DNA of 64,000 bases from positions 124,001-188,000 of the forward strand of contig CAKSBC010000001.1 in NCBI GenBank assembly GCA_934438085.1, written 5' to 3'. The translations under genes were made by a program, and so were the position numbers. This document shows positions 43,462 to 50,675 of the stretch, in pieces (positions within the stretch are counted from its first letter, which is position 1; each line of letters starts with the position of its first letter). The stretch is from an uncultured Lachnospiraceae bacterium (lineage in GTDB: Bacteria; Bacillota; Clostridia; Lachnospirales; Lachnospiraceae). The notes beneath the pieces were generated by a model. The model saw nothing but the letters and a program-made list of their open reading frames with translations, was not told the origin of the DNA and did no database searches.

Positions 43462-46026
43462 CTAGTAATAGCATATTACAGGCATTCCTTTATAGACGAG
43501 CTCATATATCTGTGCCGCTGCATCTCTCGGAAGGTTTATACAGCCGTGAGAGCCTGAGTTTTTATAGATCTCGCCTCCGAAGGTCCTTCGCCAGGATGCA
43601 TCATGAAGACCGATTCCTCTGTTAAACGGCATCCAATATTTTACAGGGCTTCTATAGCTTACAGAGCCGTCCTTGTTGTAGCCCGTAAGAACTCTGTTTG
43701 TCTGTTTAAATCTTATGGCATACATCCCTTCAGGAGTAGCTCTGTCACGAGTCATTCGCCCTGTGACACAAGGTGTTTCATACACACATTGTCCTTCTGA
43801 GAATATATAAACATTCTGCTCACCCATATCTATCTCGACATAGGTATTGCCGTAATCGGTATCACCGTGTACGGCAGCTGATTGCTTCCATACGAGATCA
43901 ACATTAAACTGTGAGGTATCTATATCTGCTGCTTCCGCTCCTTCAGATAAGGTTGCTTCTGCCGCCCTCGTTATAAGGTCGAATATAACATTAAAGCTTG
44001 CTTCTTCATCAAGCAGCCAGCCGTAGCCTGTCTTGATCTGCTTTTCTTCGCCCTTATGAGTAATTACTGTTCTAATGCCGTCAGCATTTACAGTATTAAA
44101 TCTCTCAGCATAATCGGCAATAAGAGCTCTGAGCTTATCTGAATCAGGACGTCCGTCAGCACCCAGGAAGCCAAAAAGCTTCTCTCCGTCAAGAACTTCG
44201 GTCATGTTTCCGCCAAGATTTAATACAGCTCCTGCTCTATTCAGCTTCTGCATGGTGCCGATATTTTCAGTGAGATAAGTATCATCAGCTCTGACCGCAG
44301 GTTCTATATACACGCCGTTCTGATCAAGATCAACGCTAAGCATTCCGTCTGACAGAGCTTTCTTTACGGCCTCTTCGAGCTTCGCGCGGTCAATTTCATT
44401 ACCCTCTGTTTCAGGAATTATCCCGTACTCACCGGTCACAGGATCTGTGCCTGCATGCGCATCTTCGGGATAAGTGATATTGGCAGGATCAAGCATAGAA
44501 AGCTTATCTATTGCCTTAATAAGGGCTTCCTCATCACATAATACTGAGAAATTGACCTGCTCTTTATCCTTTGAAAGATATGCAGGAAGCCATGCAGCGT
44601 GGTTTTGAGCATTTATAGCATCTTTAAGAGAAGCTTCGGTTATGCCTGCATTCGCTTCGGAAAGATCCAAAAGTTCAGTACTATCACGGCCTATAAGTGT
44701 AATTGATTCAGCGATGCTTGACTTGGCAAGCTTTTCATCTGCTTCCTCTGCTGTGAGTCCGCCGATAGCTACACTTTCTGCATAGGTATTAGGCAAAAAT
44801 CTCTGAGAATAATAATAAATTCCACCGCCATAAGCTCCTGCAGCAATCACTGTCACCGCTGCCGCTGCCATAAATGCTTTCTTCTTATAAAATGTGGCTT
44901 TATCTTTTTCTTCTTCTGAAGGCTCGATTGATTCAGCTGGTGGCTGTGACCAATCTGCCTCGGCATCATTTTCATTGCTTACAGCAGTCTCGGATGCGTT
45001 TTCCGACGATTTTTTCGAAGGATCTTCTGATGATTCTTCTGAGGAGCCCTCTGAGGAGTCCTCTGAGAAGTCATCTGAATTACCGTCTGAATCTGAATCA
45101 ACGTCTGTAGTATGATCTGAATTTTCCTCTAAGTTATTATCTGTATCTTTCGGTTCAGAATTCAAATATGAGTTTGCCTCGGAGTTTGAATCGGAGTTTA
45201 ACCCGGTATTTGGCTCTGAGTTTAACCCAGGATTCACGTCTGAATCCGAGACAGTCTCTGAATTTGTAGCTGATTCATTATCAGTATCAGCTTTTTTCTC
45301 TGCCTTAATTTTTTCTTTGAGCAGCTTTTCTGTGTCAGCTTTTAATTCCGCCAGGGCTCTTTGCTGTTCAGCTATGAGCTGTTCCTTTTCCTGCCTGATA
45401 CGTTCGAGCTCTTCTAATTCTCTGTCTTTTTCTTCTCTGAGTTCTTTAAGTCTGGCAGTCAGTTCTTCTTCACGCTTTAATTTTTCCTTTAAGCGTTTTT
45501 CTTCAAGAAGCTTCTCTCTTGCTGCCTGCTTTTTTAATATTTCCTGCTCTTTAAGTCTGCGTCTTTCCTCAGCTTCCCTGCGTCGTGCTTCTGCCTCCTG
45601 ACGCTTTTCCTCTTCTGCGCGTCTTGCAGCAGCCTCTGCGCGAAGTCTTCTTTCATTACGTTCATTAAGACTGAGTCTTTTTGACTCCTTTCTTGCTCTG
45701 AACGGCATGATATCCGAAGCTGCTTCGCGTTCTTCATTTTCGATATCTTCTCTTATTGTTCTGATTACAACGCTGTCATCATTAGAATCGTCAAGCTTTG
45801 GAGGAAGCTCTGAATAGCGCTTTTTCCTTGGCTTTCTCGGCATTATCTCTACAGTTCTAACAGGTGCCTGTACGCTAAGAGAAGCGTCAGTTTCCTCTTT
45901 CTTAGGCTTTCTGGCGCTTTTCCCTGCTCTGTTACGAATATCCGACTGAGTATTGCCTGCATTTTTATCTACAGTAAATTCCTCAAAGATATCTCTATTA
46001 TTTCTGTTTCTTGTCCTGATTCCCAT
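43462..46026 (-). CDS. L,D-transpeptidase (YkuD) with long charged N-terminal region
   Basis: An 854-residue membrane-anchored peptidoglycan crosslinking enzyme. Residues 1-380 are cytoplasmic and low complexity: a basic start, a Glu/Arg/Lys coiled coil (about 120-250) and an Asp/Ser/Asn/Glu repeat stretch (about 255-345). A membrane helix follows (AFMAAAAVTVIAAGAYGGGI), then two PG-binding_4-type modules and the C-terminal YkuD domain with GLHDASWRRTFG and SHGCINLP (catalytic Cys about 827). Only 15 bases separate it from the exonuclease gene upstream. The long intracellular part is unusual and may interact with cytoskeletal or division proteins (inference). Confidence 0.93.
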   Translation of the reverse strand: MGIRTRNRNNRDIFEEFTVDKNAGNTQSDIRNRAGKSARKPKKEETDASLSVQAPVRTVEIMPRKPRKKRYSELPPKLDDSNDDSVVIRTIREDIENEEREAASDIMPFRARKESKRLSLNERNERRLRAEAAARRAEEEKRQEAEARRREAEERRRLKEQEILKKQAAREKLLEEKRLKEKLKREEELTARLKELREEKDRELEELERIRQEKEQLIAEQQRALAELKADTEKLLKEKIKAEKKADTDNESATNSETVSDSDVNPGLNSEPNTGLNSDSNSEANSYLNSEPKDTDNNLEENSDHTTDVDSDSDGNSDDFSEDSSEGSSEESSEDPSKKSSENASETAVSNENDAEADWSQPPAESIEPSEEEKDKATFYKKKAFMAAAAVTVIAAGAYGGGIYYYSQRFLPNTYAESVAIGGLTAEEADEKLAKSSIAESITLIGRDSTELLDLSEANAGITEASLKDAINAQNHAAWLPAYLSKDKEQVNFSVLCDEEALIKAIDKLSMLDPANITYPEDAHAGTDPVTGEYGIIPETEGNEIDRAKLEEAVKKALSDGMLSVDLDQNGVYIEPAVRADDTYLTENIGTMQKLNRAGAVLNLGGNMTEVLDGEKLFGFLGADGRPDSDKLRALIADYAERFNTVNADGIRTVITHKGEEKQIKTGYGWLLDEEASFNVIFDLITRAAEATLSEGAEAADIDTSQFNVDLVWKQSAAVHGDTDYGNTYVEIDMGEQNVYIFSEGQCVYETPCVTGRMTRDRATPEGMYAIRFKQTNRVLTGYNKDGSVSYRSPVKYWMPFNRGIGLHDASWRRTFGGEIYKNSGSHGCINLPRDAAAQIYELVYKGMPVICYY

Positions 46027-46041
46027 ATAATAATGCTTATA

Positions 46042-46797
46042 TTAAAGATCGATCACGATTCCGACAGGAGCATGATCTGAACCCATTACGTCCGTATAAA
46101 TAACAGCTTCCTTTAATTTATCCTTGATACTGTCTGATATTACAAAGTAATCGATACGCCAGCCTGTATTTCTGGCTCTGGCATTCATTCTGTATGACCA
46201 CCAGCTGTATTCCTCACTGTCAGGATGTAAATATCTGAATGTATCTGTAAATCCGCTTGCTAAAAGCTGTGAAAATTTTGCTCTTTCTTCATCAGTAAAT
46301 CCGGCATTGCGATGATTTGTCTTATCATTTTTAAGATCAATAGGCTCATGAGCAACATTAAGATCGCCGCAGTATACCACAGGCTTTTTTGCGCTGAGCT
46401 TTACTAAATATTCTCTGAATGCATCTTCCCACTGCATACGGTAGTCAAGTCGCTGAAGCTCATTCTGTGAGTTAGGAACATATGCAGTAATAAGATAATG
46501 ATCCTCATATTCAAGACAAACTGAGCGTCCCTCATGGTCGTGCTCTTCATCAGGAAGTCCGATGGTAACAGCTAATGGTTCATGCTTGGTAAAAATAGCC
46601 GTACCTGAATATCCTTTTTTCTCTGCGTAGTCCCAATACTGCTTATATCCTGGCATATCAAGCTCGATCTGTCCTTCCTGCAGTTTGGTTTCCTGAACGC
46701 AAAAGGCGTCTGCATCGACATCATTGAAAAAGTCCATGAAGCCTTTTGTCATGACGGCTCTGAGTCCGTTTACATTCCATGAGATGTATTTTTTCAT
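46042..46797 (-). CDS. xth: Exodeoxyribonuclease III / AP endonuclease
   Basis: A 251-residue endonuclease/exonuclease/phosphatase-family DNA repair enzyme. Key motifs: ISWNVNGLRA at the N-terminus, the metal-binding Glu in FCVQETKLQ, the YxGTAIF region, PVVYCGDLNVAHEPIDL with catalytic Asp/Asn, and the C-terminal GSDHAPVGI. I start it at the ATG at 46797 behind AAGGGCGG; a longer frame to 47001 runs through tandem hairpin repeats and is not protein-like. Operon with the L,D-transpeptidase. Confidence 0.93.
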   Translation of the reverse strand: MKKYISWNVNGLRAVMTKGFMDFFNDVDADAFCVQETKLQEGQIELDMPGYKQYWDYAEKKGYSGTAIFTKHEPLAVTIGLPDEEHDHEGRSVCLEYEDHYLITAYVPNSQNELQRLDYRMQWEDAFREYLVKLSAKKPVVYCGDLNVAHEPIDLKNDKTNHRNAGFTDEERAKFSQLLASGFTDTFRYLHPDSEEYSWWSYRMNARARNTGWRIDYFVISDSIKDKLKEAVIYTDVMGSDHAPVGIVIDL

Positions 46798-46832
46798 TCG
46801 CAATCCGCCCTTCGTTACTTTTGGTTTGGTGG

Positions 46833-46937
46833 TGTAATAAACGCAGTTTCTTCGCTCTGCGAGCTTTCGAAACTGCTCGTTCATACATATTAATGTAATA
46901 AACGCAGTTTCTCCGTTCTTCGAACTCTCGAAACTGC
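46833..46937 (-). repeat. Two tandem hairpin repeats upstream of xth
   Basis: Two 44-base copies (46833-46876 and 46894-46937) with a 61-base period. Each folds on the minus strand as GCAGTTTC/GAAACTGC with an inner 4-bp helix, GCTC/GAGC in one copy and GTTC/GAAC in the other. The paired changes keep the stem, so RNA structure seems conserved. Probably an intergenic repeat family. Confidence 0.7.
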
Positions 46938-47056
46938 CTAAACAAACATTCGCAATTCGGACTGCGTCCTCTTGCTCATGTTCGTTTACAGTTAAATACA
47001 TTTGTCACCAAAAATAAATACATTTATTTTTGCTTCCAACTGTATTTCCCTATTTA

Positions 47057-47722
47057 TTACGTCATTTTATAAAGATCCTCCGCCAGGCTTTCGTCGTAAT
47101 AGAGGACGTCTTTCTGGCTTAAGTAGAGTTCGCCTTTTTCGTTTTTTTCTATTATTTCTGCTTCGCAGTTATAGAGTACTTTCGGTTTGTCGAAGTATTT
47201 AGGATCGTATGAAAATCTTCTAAGCATGCATCTTATTGCGCAGCCATGGCTCATTACGAGGATGTTTTTGTCCTGATAATCCGGTCTGCTGCTGATGTCA
47301 TCAAGGAAGGATGATGTTCTTTTTATTACATCATCTATGGTTTCTGCACCCTCAGGTATGAACTCAGGTTTTCCTTCTCTGAAGAACTGATGGTACTGTG
47401 TTCTGTCTATTTCTCCCAATGCAGGATTACTTAATTTCCCTTCCCATACTCCGAAGTTAAGCTCCATAAGTCGGTCATCAAGCTTTGTGATAGCACCCTT
47501 TTCAATGTAATGCTTATTCCTTGAAAGTATGAGTCCGGCTGTTTCCTGGGCTCTTACAAGCGGACTTGTATAGCACAGATCGATCGGTATGTCTGCCATT
47601 CCGTCTCCTGCCAATGCCGCTATCTTCATTCCATTATAATTAAGATGTATATCGGTATGCCCCTGCACTCGGCCTGCTCTGTTCCAATCGGTCTCTGAGT
47701 GACGCATCAGATAAATTCTCAT
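47057..47722 (-). CDS. Histidine phosphatase family protein (phosphoglycerate mutase-like)
   Basis: A 221-residue branch-1 histidine phosphatase. The catalytic motif is YLMRHSETDWN (His8), with Arg and Glu partners in SPLVRAQETAGL and LMELNFGVWEG, and the second His in VMSHGCAIRCML. This is the broad GpmB/CobC/PhoE-like group, so the substrate cannot be named. Its ATG overlaps the TGA of the ABC transporter ATPase gene, so it is co-translated with an amino-acid transporter. Confidence 0.9.
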   Translation of the reverse strand: MRIYLMRHSETDWNRAGRVQGHTDIHLNYNGMKIAALAGDGMADIPIDLCYTSPLVRAQETAGLILSRNKHYIEKGAITKLDDRLMELNFGVWEGKLSNPALGEIDRTQYHQFFREGKPEFIPEGAETIDDVIKRTSSFLDDISSRPDYQDKNILVMSHGCAIRCMLRRFSYDPKYFDKPKVLYNCEAEIIEKNEKGELYLSQKDVLYYDESLAEDLYKMT

Positions 47723-48411
47723 ATATTTTCTCCTGCCAGCTTGCCGAGGAATGCCTTTGTCCTCTCATTGTCAGAATTCATGACTTTATCAGGTGTTCCC
47801 TCATCCACGATAACGCCTCCGGCCATGAAAATGATCCTGTCGGATACATCTCTTGCAAATGCCATTTCATGTGTAACTATAACCATGGCAATGTTAAGGT
47901 CCTTAAGTGACTTTATAACCTTGAGCACCTCCTGAGTAAGCTCAGGATCAAGCGCTGATGTAGGCTCATCGAAAAACAGTATCTTAGGATTCAGGCAAAG
48001 CGCTCTTGCGATAGCGACTCTCTGCTGCTGTCCGCCTGAAAGCTGATATTGGTAAGCATCAGCTCTGTCTGAAAGTCCCATTTTGTTGAGCAGCTCTCTC
48101 GCCTGCTTTTCAACCTCTTTGCTGTCACGCTTCTGCACGTGTATCGGCGCATCCATGATATTTTTAAGCACTGACCAATGCGGGAACAGATTGAACTGCT
48201 GGAACACCATGCCGAATGTTCCGTCAAAATTGATTTCTCCGCTGTCAGGTGTCTCAAGTCCGCATGCACATCTTAACAGTGTAGTCTTTCCGCTTCCTGA
48301 AGGTCCGATAACAGAAATTATCTCTCCGTCTTCAACACTTAAAGAAATATCGTTAAGTACCTCCATGCCTTCAAAGGATTTAGCTAAATTTTTTATTTCA
48401 AGTACCTTCAT
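47719..48411 (-). CDS. Polar amino-acid ABC transporter ATP-binding protein
   Basis: A 230-residue GlnQ-type ATPase that powers amino-acid import. Walker A is GPSGSGKTTLLRC, Q-loop FQQFNLFPHW, signature LSGGQQQRVAIARAL, Walker B ILFFDEPTSALDPE and switch His in IVTHEMAFA. All are intact. It lies 15 bases after the permease gene. Together with 48427-49080 and 49325-50194 it makes one polar amino-acid importer. Confidence 0.96.
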   Translation of the reverse strand: MKVLEIKNLAKSFEGMEVLNDISLSVEDGEIISVIGPSGSGKTTLLRCACGLETPDSGEINFDGTFGMVFQQFNLFPHWSVLKNIMDAPIHVQKRDSKEVEKQARELLNKMGLSDRADAYQYQLSGGQQQRVAIARALCLNPKILFFDEPTSALDPELTQEVLKVIKSLKDLNIAMVIVTHEMAFARDVSDRIIFMAGGVIVDEGTPDKVMNSDNERTKAFLGKLAGENI

Positions 48412-48426
48412 ATATCACCGCATCCG

Positions 48427-49080
48427 TCAGAATCTGTAGTAATTAAGTTTTGCTTCAAAAATATCGAATGCCTTTGCAACGATAAAGTTAAATATATAGT
48501 AGAATACGCCTGCAACAAACAGCGGCATCATAGATGTCTGTGATGCTGCGAGTGCCTTCGCCATCGTAAACATTTCCATAACTGAAAGTGTAAATGCAAA
48601 TGAAGTATCCTTTACGAGTGTGATGACCTCATTTGACACAGACGGAAGTATACGCTTAACCACCTGCGGGAGGATAATGCGCATAAATGTCTGTGAACGG
48701 CTGTAGCCTAATATGTGAGCTGCCTCATACTGTCCCTTTGGCATCGACTGTATGCCGGATCTGAATATTTCTCCGAAATATGCCGCATAGTTGACTGCGA
48801 ATGCAATATAGATTGCTAACATTCTGTAGCTCGTTCCGAGACTTACTCTGAACAGATAATATGGTCCGAAATAAACACATATCAGCTGAAGCATGAGCGG
48901 TGTACCTCGCATAATAGATATGTAAATGCTGACGATGCCGCTTAGTATGCGGTTCTTACTCATACGTCCGAGTGCCACCAGAAGTCCAAGCGGCAATGAA
49001 AGCACTACAGTTATAAAGAAAATTTTAAGTGTTACGGTGAAGCCTGCAGCAAGCTGCATTAAAATGTCGCCGAAAGCCAT
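48427..49080 (-). CDS. Polar amino-acid ABC transporter permease
   Basis: A 217-residue HisM/GlnP-type inner membrane subunit with about five helices. The coupling-helix EAA motif is visible as YEAAHILGYSRSQTFMRIILPQ near residue 130, and the N-terminal GFTVTLKIFFITVVLSLPLG and RGTPLMLQL segments are characteristic of the polar amino-acid family. It starts downstream of an intergenic promoter and hairpin that separate it from the binding-protein gene. Confidence 0.95.
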   Translation of the reverse strand: MAFGDILMQLAAGFTVTLKIFFITVVLSLPLGLLVALGRMSKNRILSGIVSIYISIMRGTPLMLQLICVYFGPYYLFRVSLGTSYRMLAIYIAFAVNYAAYFGEIFRSGIQSMPKGQYEAAHILGYSRSQTFMRIILPQVVKRILPSVSNEVITLVKDTSFAFTLSVMEMFTMAKALAASQTSMMPLFVAGVFYYIFNFIVAKAFDIFEAKLNYYRF

Positions 49081-49104
49081 AGTATGATCCCTTTACATAA
49101 TAAA

Positions 49105-49126
49105 GCCCGGTGTTTTTCAACCGGGC
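49105..49126 (-). terminator. Attenuator-like hairpin between binding protein and permease genes
   Basis: GCCCGGT pairs with ACCGGGC around an 8-base loop, followed on the minus strand by TTTATTATG. A partial terminator here would explain excess binding protein over membrane subunits. Confidence 0.6.
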
Positions 49127-49208
49127 CGGATGATGCCAGTCTAAACCTGTAAATAGTATTTACAAATAAATGTTTCGCGAAAGCCTAAGTCTATTCTTGC
49201 ATTTCGCT

Positions 49209-49230
49209 ATATTGCGGTATACCACAATAT
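49209..49230. promoter_or_regulatory. 22-bp palindrome, possible operator
   Basis: ATATTG, GGTATACC and CAATAT form a near-perfect palindrome with one mismatched pair, located between the internal promoter and the permease gene. The binding protein is unknown. Confidence 0.4.
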
Positions 49231-49247
49231 TTAGAAGCATTTATTTT

Positions 49248-49277
49248 ATTATAGTACAAAATGTACTATGTGTCCAA
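49248..49277 (-). promoter_or_regulatory. Internal promoter with overlapping palindrome
   Basis: On the minus strand TTGGAC (49277-49272), 18-base spacer, TATAAT (49253-49248). A perfect palindrome with 8-bp arms (ATAGTACA-TTT-TGTACTAT, 49251-49269) covers the spacer and -10, placing a likely repressor site on the promoter for the permease, ATPase and phosphatase genes. Confidence 0.65.
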
Positions 49278-49324
49278 ACTGCCGTGAATGTATTTTGTAT
49301 TTCTTTATGAAACCTGATTTACTA

Positions 49325-50194
49325 TTATTTGATAGTAGTAACGTCTTTTGTGAACCACTTTTCTGAGATCTCAGCAAGTGTTCCGTCAGCTGCCATCTCC
49401 TTAAGAGTATCATTTACCTTATCTCTAAGCTCAGTGTTGCCCTTCTTGAATCCGATGCCGTATGTCTCTGATGAAACAGGCTCATCAAGGATGATCATAT
49501 CAGCATTTCTCTGTGCGATCTGGTAACCGGCAACGATAACGTCCATGCAGATTGCATCTACTGAGCCCTGCTCAAGATCCATGAATGCTGTATTGTAATC
49601 AGGTGTTGTTACAAGCTGTGCAAATGTATCTGTAAGCTCAGGCTCTGCCTCAAGTGCCTTCTGGCCTGATGAATCGATCTGAACCTCGACAACCTTTCCG
49701 GCAAGGTCAGCTGCTGACTCAATTCCTGAACCGTTCTTAACTACGAATACCTGGCTGTTGTCCATGTAAGGATCTGACCATGTGTATGCATCCTCACGTC
49801 CCTCGATAGTAAAGCCGTTCCAGATACAGTCAATGCTTCCGCTCTCAATCTCCATATCCTTTGCATCCCATGCGATAGGCTGTGGAACAAATTCAAGTCC
49901 GAGTCTGGAAGCAACCTCCTTAGCAAGATCAAGGTCGAAGCCTGTGTACTCGCCGTCATCTCCTAAGAATCCCATAGGTGGGAAATCCTGATCGAAGCCA
50001 ACGATAAATGTTCCCTCAGTATTTGCCGCCTCTGCAGCCTCTGTTTCCTCTGATGAAGACTCCTCTGCTGCTTCTGTGCTTGCTGCCTCAGTCTCTGCAG
50101 CTGTTGTCTCCGTTGATGAAGATGATGAACAGCCTGTCATCATAGCTGCTGCAACAGTCATGCCCATTGCTATTGCAATAATTTTCTTTTTCAT
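49325..50194 (-). CDS. Polar amino-acid ABC transporter substrate-binding lipoprotein
   Basis: A 289-residue periplasmic-binding-protein-type lipoprotein. Signal and lipobox: IAMGMTVAAAMMTGC, Cys at about residue 22, followed by a Ser/Glu/Thr/Ala-rich linker. The binding domain (about 60-285) has the family-3 pattern GFDQDFPPMGFL, GEYTGFDLDLAKEVA and IDCIWNGFTI; the ligand Arg/Asp residues fit a polar amino acid. I chose the ATG at 50194 because AGGGAGAG sits just before it, rather than the ATG 21 bases upstream. Confidence 0.94.
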   Translation of the reverse strand: MKKKIIAIAMGMTVAAAMMTGCSSSSSTETTAAETEAASTEAAEESSSEETEAAEAANTEGTFIVGFDQDFPPMGFLGDDGEYTGFDLDLAKEVASRLGLEFVPQPIAWDAKDMEIESGSIDCIWNGFTIEGREDAYTWSDPYMDNSQVFVVKNGSGIESAADLAGKVVEVQIDSSGQKALEAEPELTDTFAQLVTTPDYNTAFMDLEQGSVDAICMDVIVAGYQIAQRNADMIILDEPVSSETYGIGFKKGNTELRDKVNDTLKEMAADGTLAEISEKWFTKDVTTIK

Positions 50195-50287
50195 AACTCT
50201 CTCCCTTATTTTCAATTAATCCTAATGTCTGTAAATGCTTATATATTGAATGTTTACTGACATTTGATATTTGCTTGTTGTGATAGT

Positions 50288-50316
50288 ATGTTAGCACGCT
50301 AAAGTATTTTTGTCAA
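50288..50316 (-). promoter_or_regulatory. Strong SigmaA promoter of the binding-protein gene
   Basis: On the minus strand a perfect TTGACA (50316-50311), 17-base spacer and TAACAT (50293-50288) preceded by TGC, an extended -10. It leaves about 85 bases of leader. Confidence 0.75.
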
Positions 50317-50343
50317 CATGTATATTTTGTTATACTGTTCCAT

Positions 50344-50372
50344 TTGACTTATATTCTGGCTGAATGTATAAT
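50344..50372 (+). promoter_or_regulatory. Promoter of the short RNA opposite the toxin gene
   Basis: TTGACT (50344-50349), 17-base spacer, perfect TATAAT (50367-50372). The predicted RNA starts near 50379 and would end at the shared hairpin near 50466, about 85-90 nt. Confidence 0.7.
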
Positions 50373-50378
50373 TTTAAG

Positions 50379-50466
50379 TATAAAAATGCTACCGATAGAC
50401 GGTTAGTCAAATTAATTAGTAGCTAAAAGAGCACTAAATCACTTGACGGGGCGATTAGTGCTCTTT
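50379..50466 (+). ncRNA. Putative antisense RNA (antitoxin) of the type I toxin locus
   Basis: Predicted from a consensus promoter and a hairpin terminator. It contains a 23-base segment (50386-50408) that reappears in inverted orientation in the leader of the toxin mRNA (50600-50628), and its 3' end is complementary to the 3' end of the toxin mRNA through the shared terminator. No protein of note is encoded. Confidence 0.55.
50426..50466. terminator. Shared bidirectional terminator of the toxin locus
   Basis: AAAGAGCACTAA-type arms form a 14-bp stem with one bulged A and a 12-base loop; A tracts before and T tracts after the stem occur on both strands. Confidence 0.8.
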
Positions 50467-50541
50467 AGTTATATCATATACGATCTTTACGATCGTTGCG
50501 ATCATCAGCGTAAAAGCTATCAAATCACTGAACGTAACCAT
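50455..50541 (-). CDS. 28-residue holin-like type I toxin
   Basis: A tiny hydrophobic peptide: polar start MVTFSDL, one membrane helix (IAFTLMIATIVKIVYDI) and a charged end KEH. This matches the pattern of small putative holin-like toxins of Firmicutes (MVTxSDL start). A strong GGGGAG ribosome site lies nine bases before the ATG. It has its own promoter (TTGATT, 17 bases, TATAAT at 50664-50636) and ends inside the shared terminator. It would depolarise the membrane if over-expressed; control by the opposing RNA is inferred. Confidence 0.75.
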   Translation of the reverse strand: MVTFSDLIAFTLMIATIVKIVYDITKEH

Positions 50542-50635
50542 AAAGCAACACTCCCCTTTCATCAAAAGTAACTGTGGAAGCTGCTTATGATTCATCAGGG
50601 ACTAACCGCCTACCGTTATTGGTAGCATTATGTTC

Positions 50636-50664
50636 ATTATAATTGAACTTTTTCTTATAATCAA
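50636..50664 (-). promoter_or_regulatory. Promoter of the toxin mRNA
   Basis: On the minus strand TTGATT (50664-50659), 17-base spacer, perfect TATAAT (50641-50636). Predicted start near 50629, giving a leader of nearly 90 bases before the toxin ATG. Confidence 0.7.
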
Positions 50665-50675
50665 GTCTTACTATC

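Noticed and set aside
46798..47001. N-terminal extension of the exodeoxyribonuclease III frame
   Set aside because: The extension is made of the tandem hairpin repeats read through; the enzyme's conserved N-terminus and a ribosome site are at 46797.
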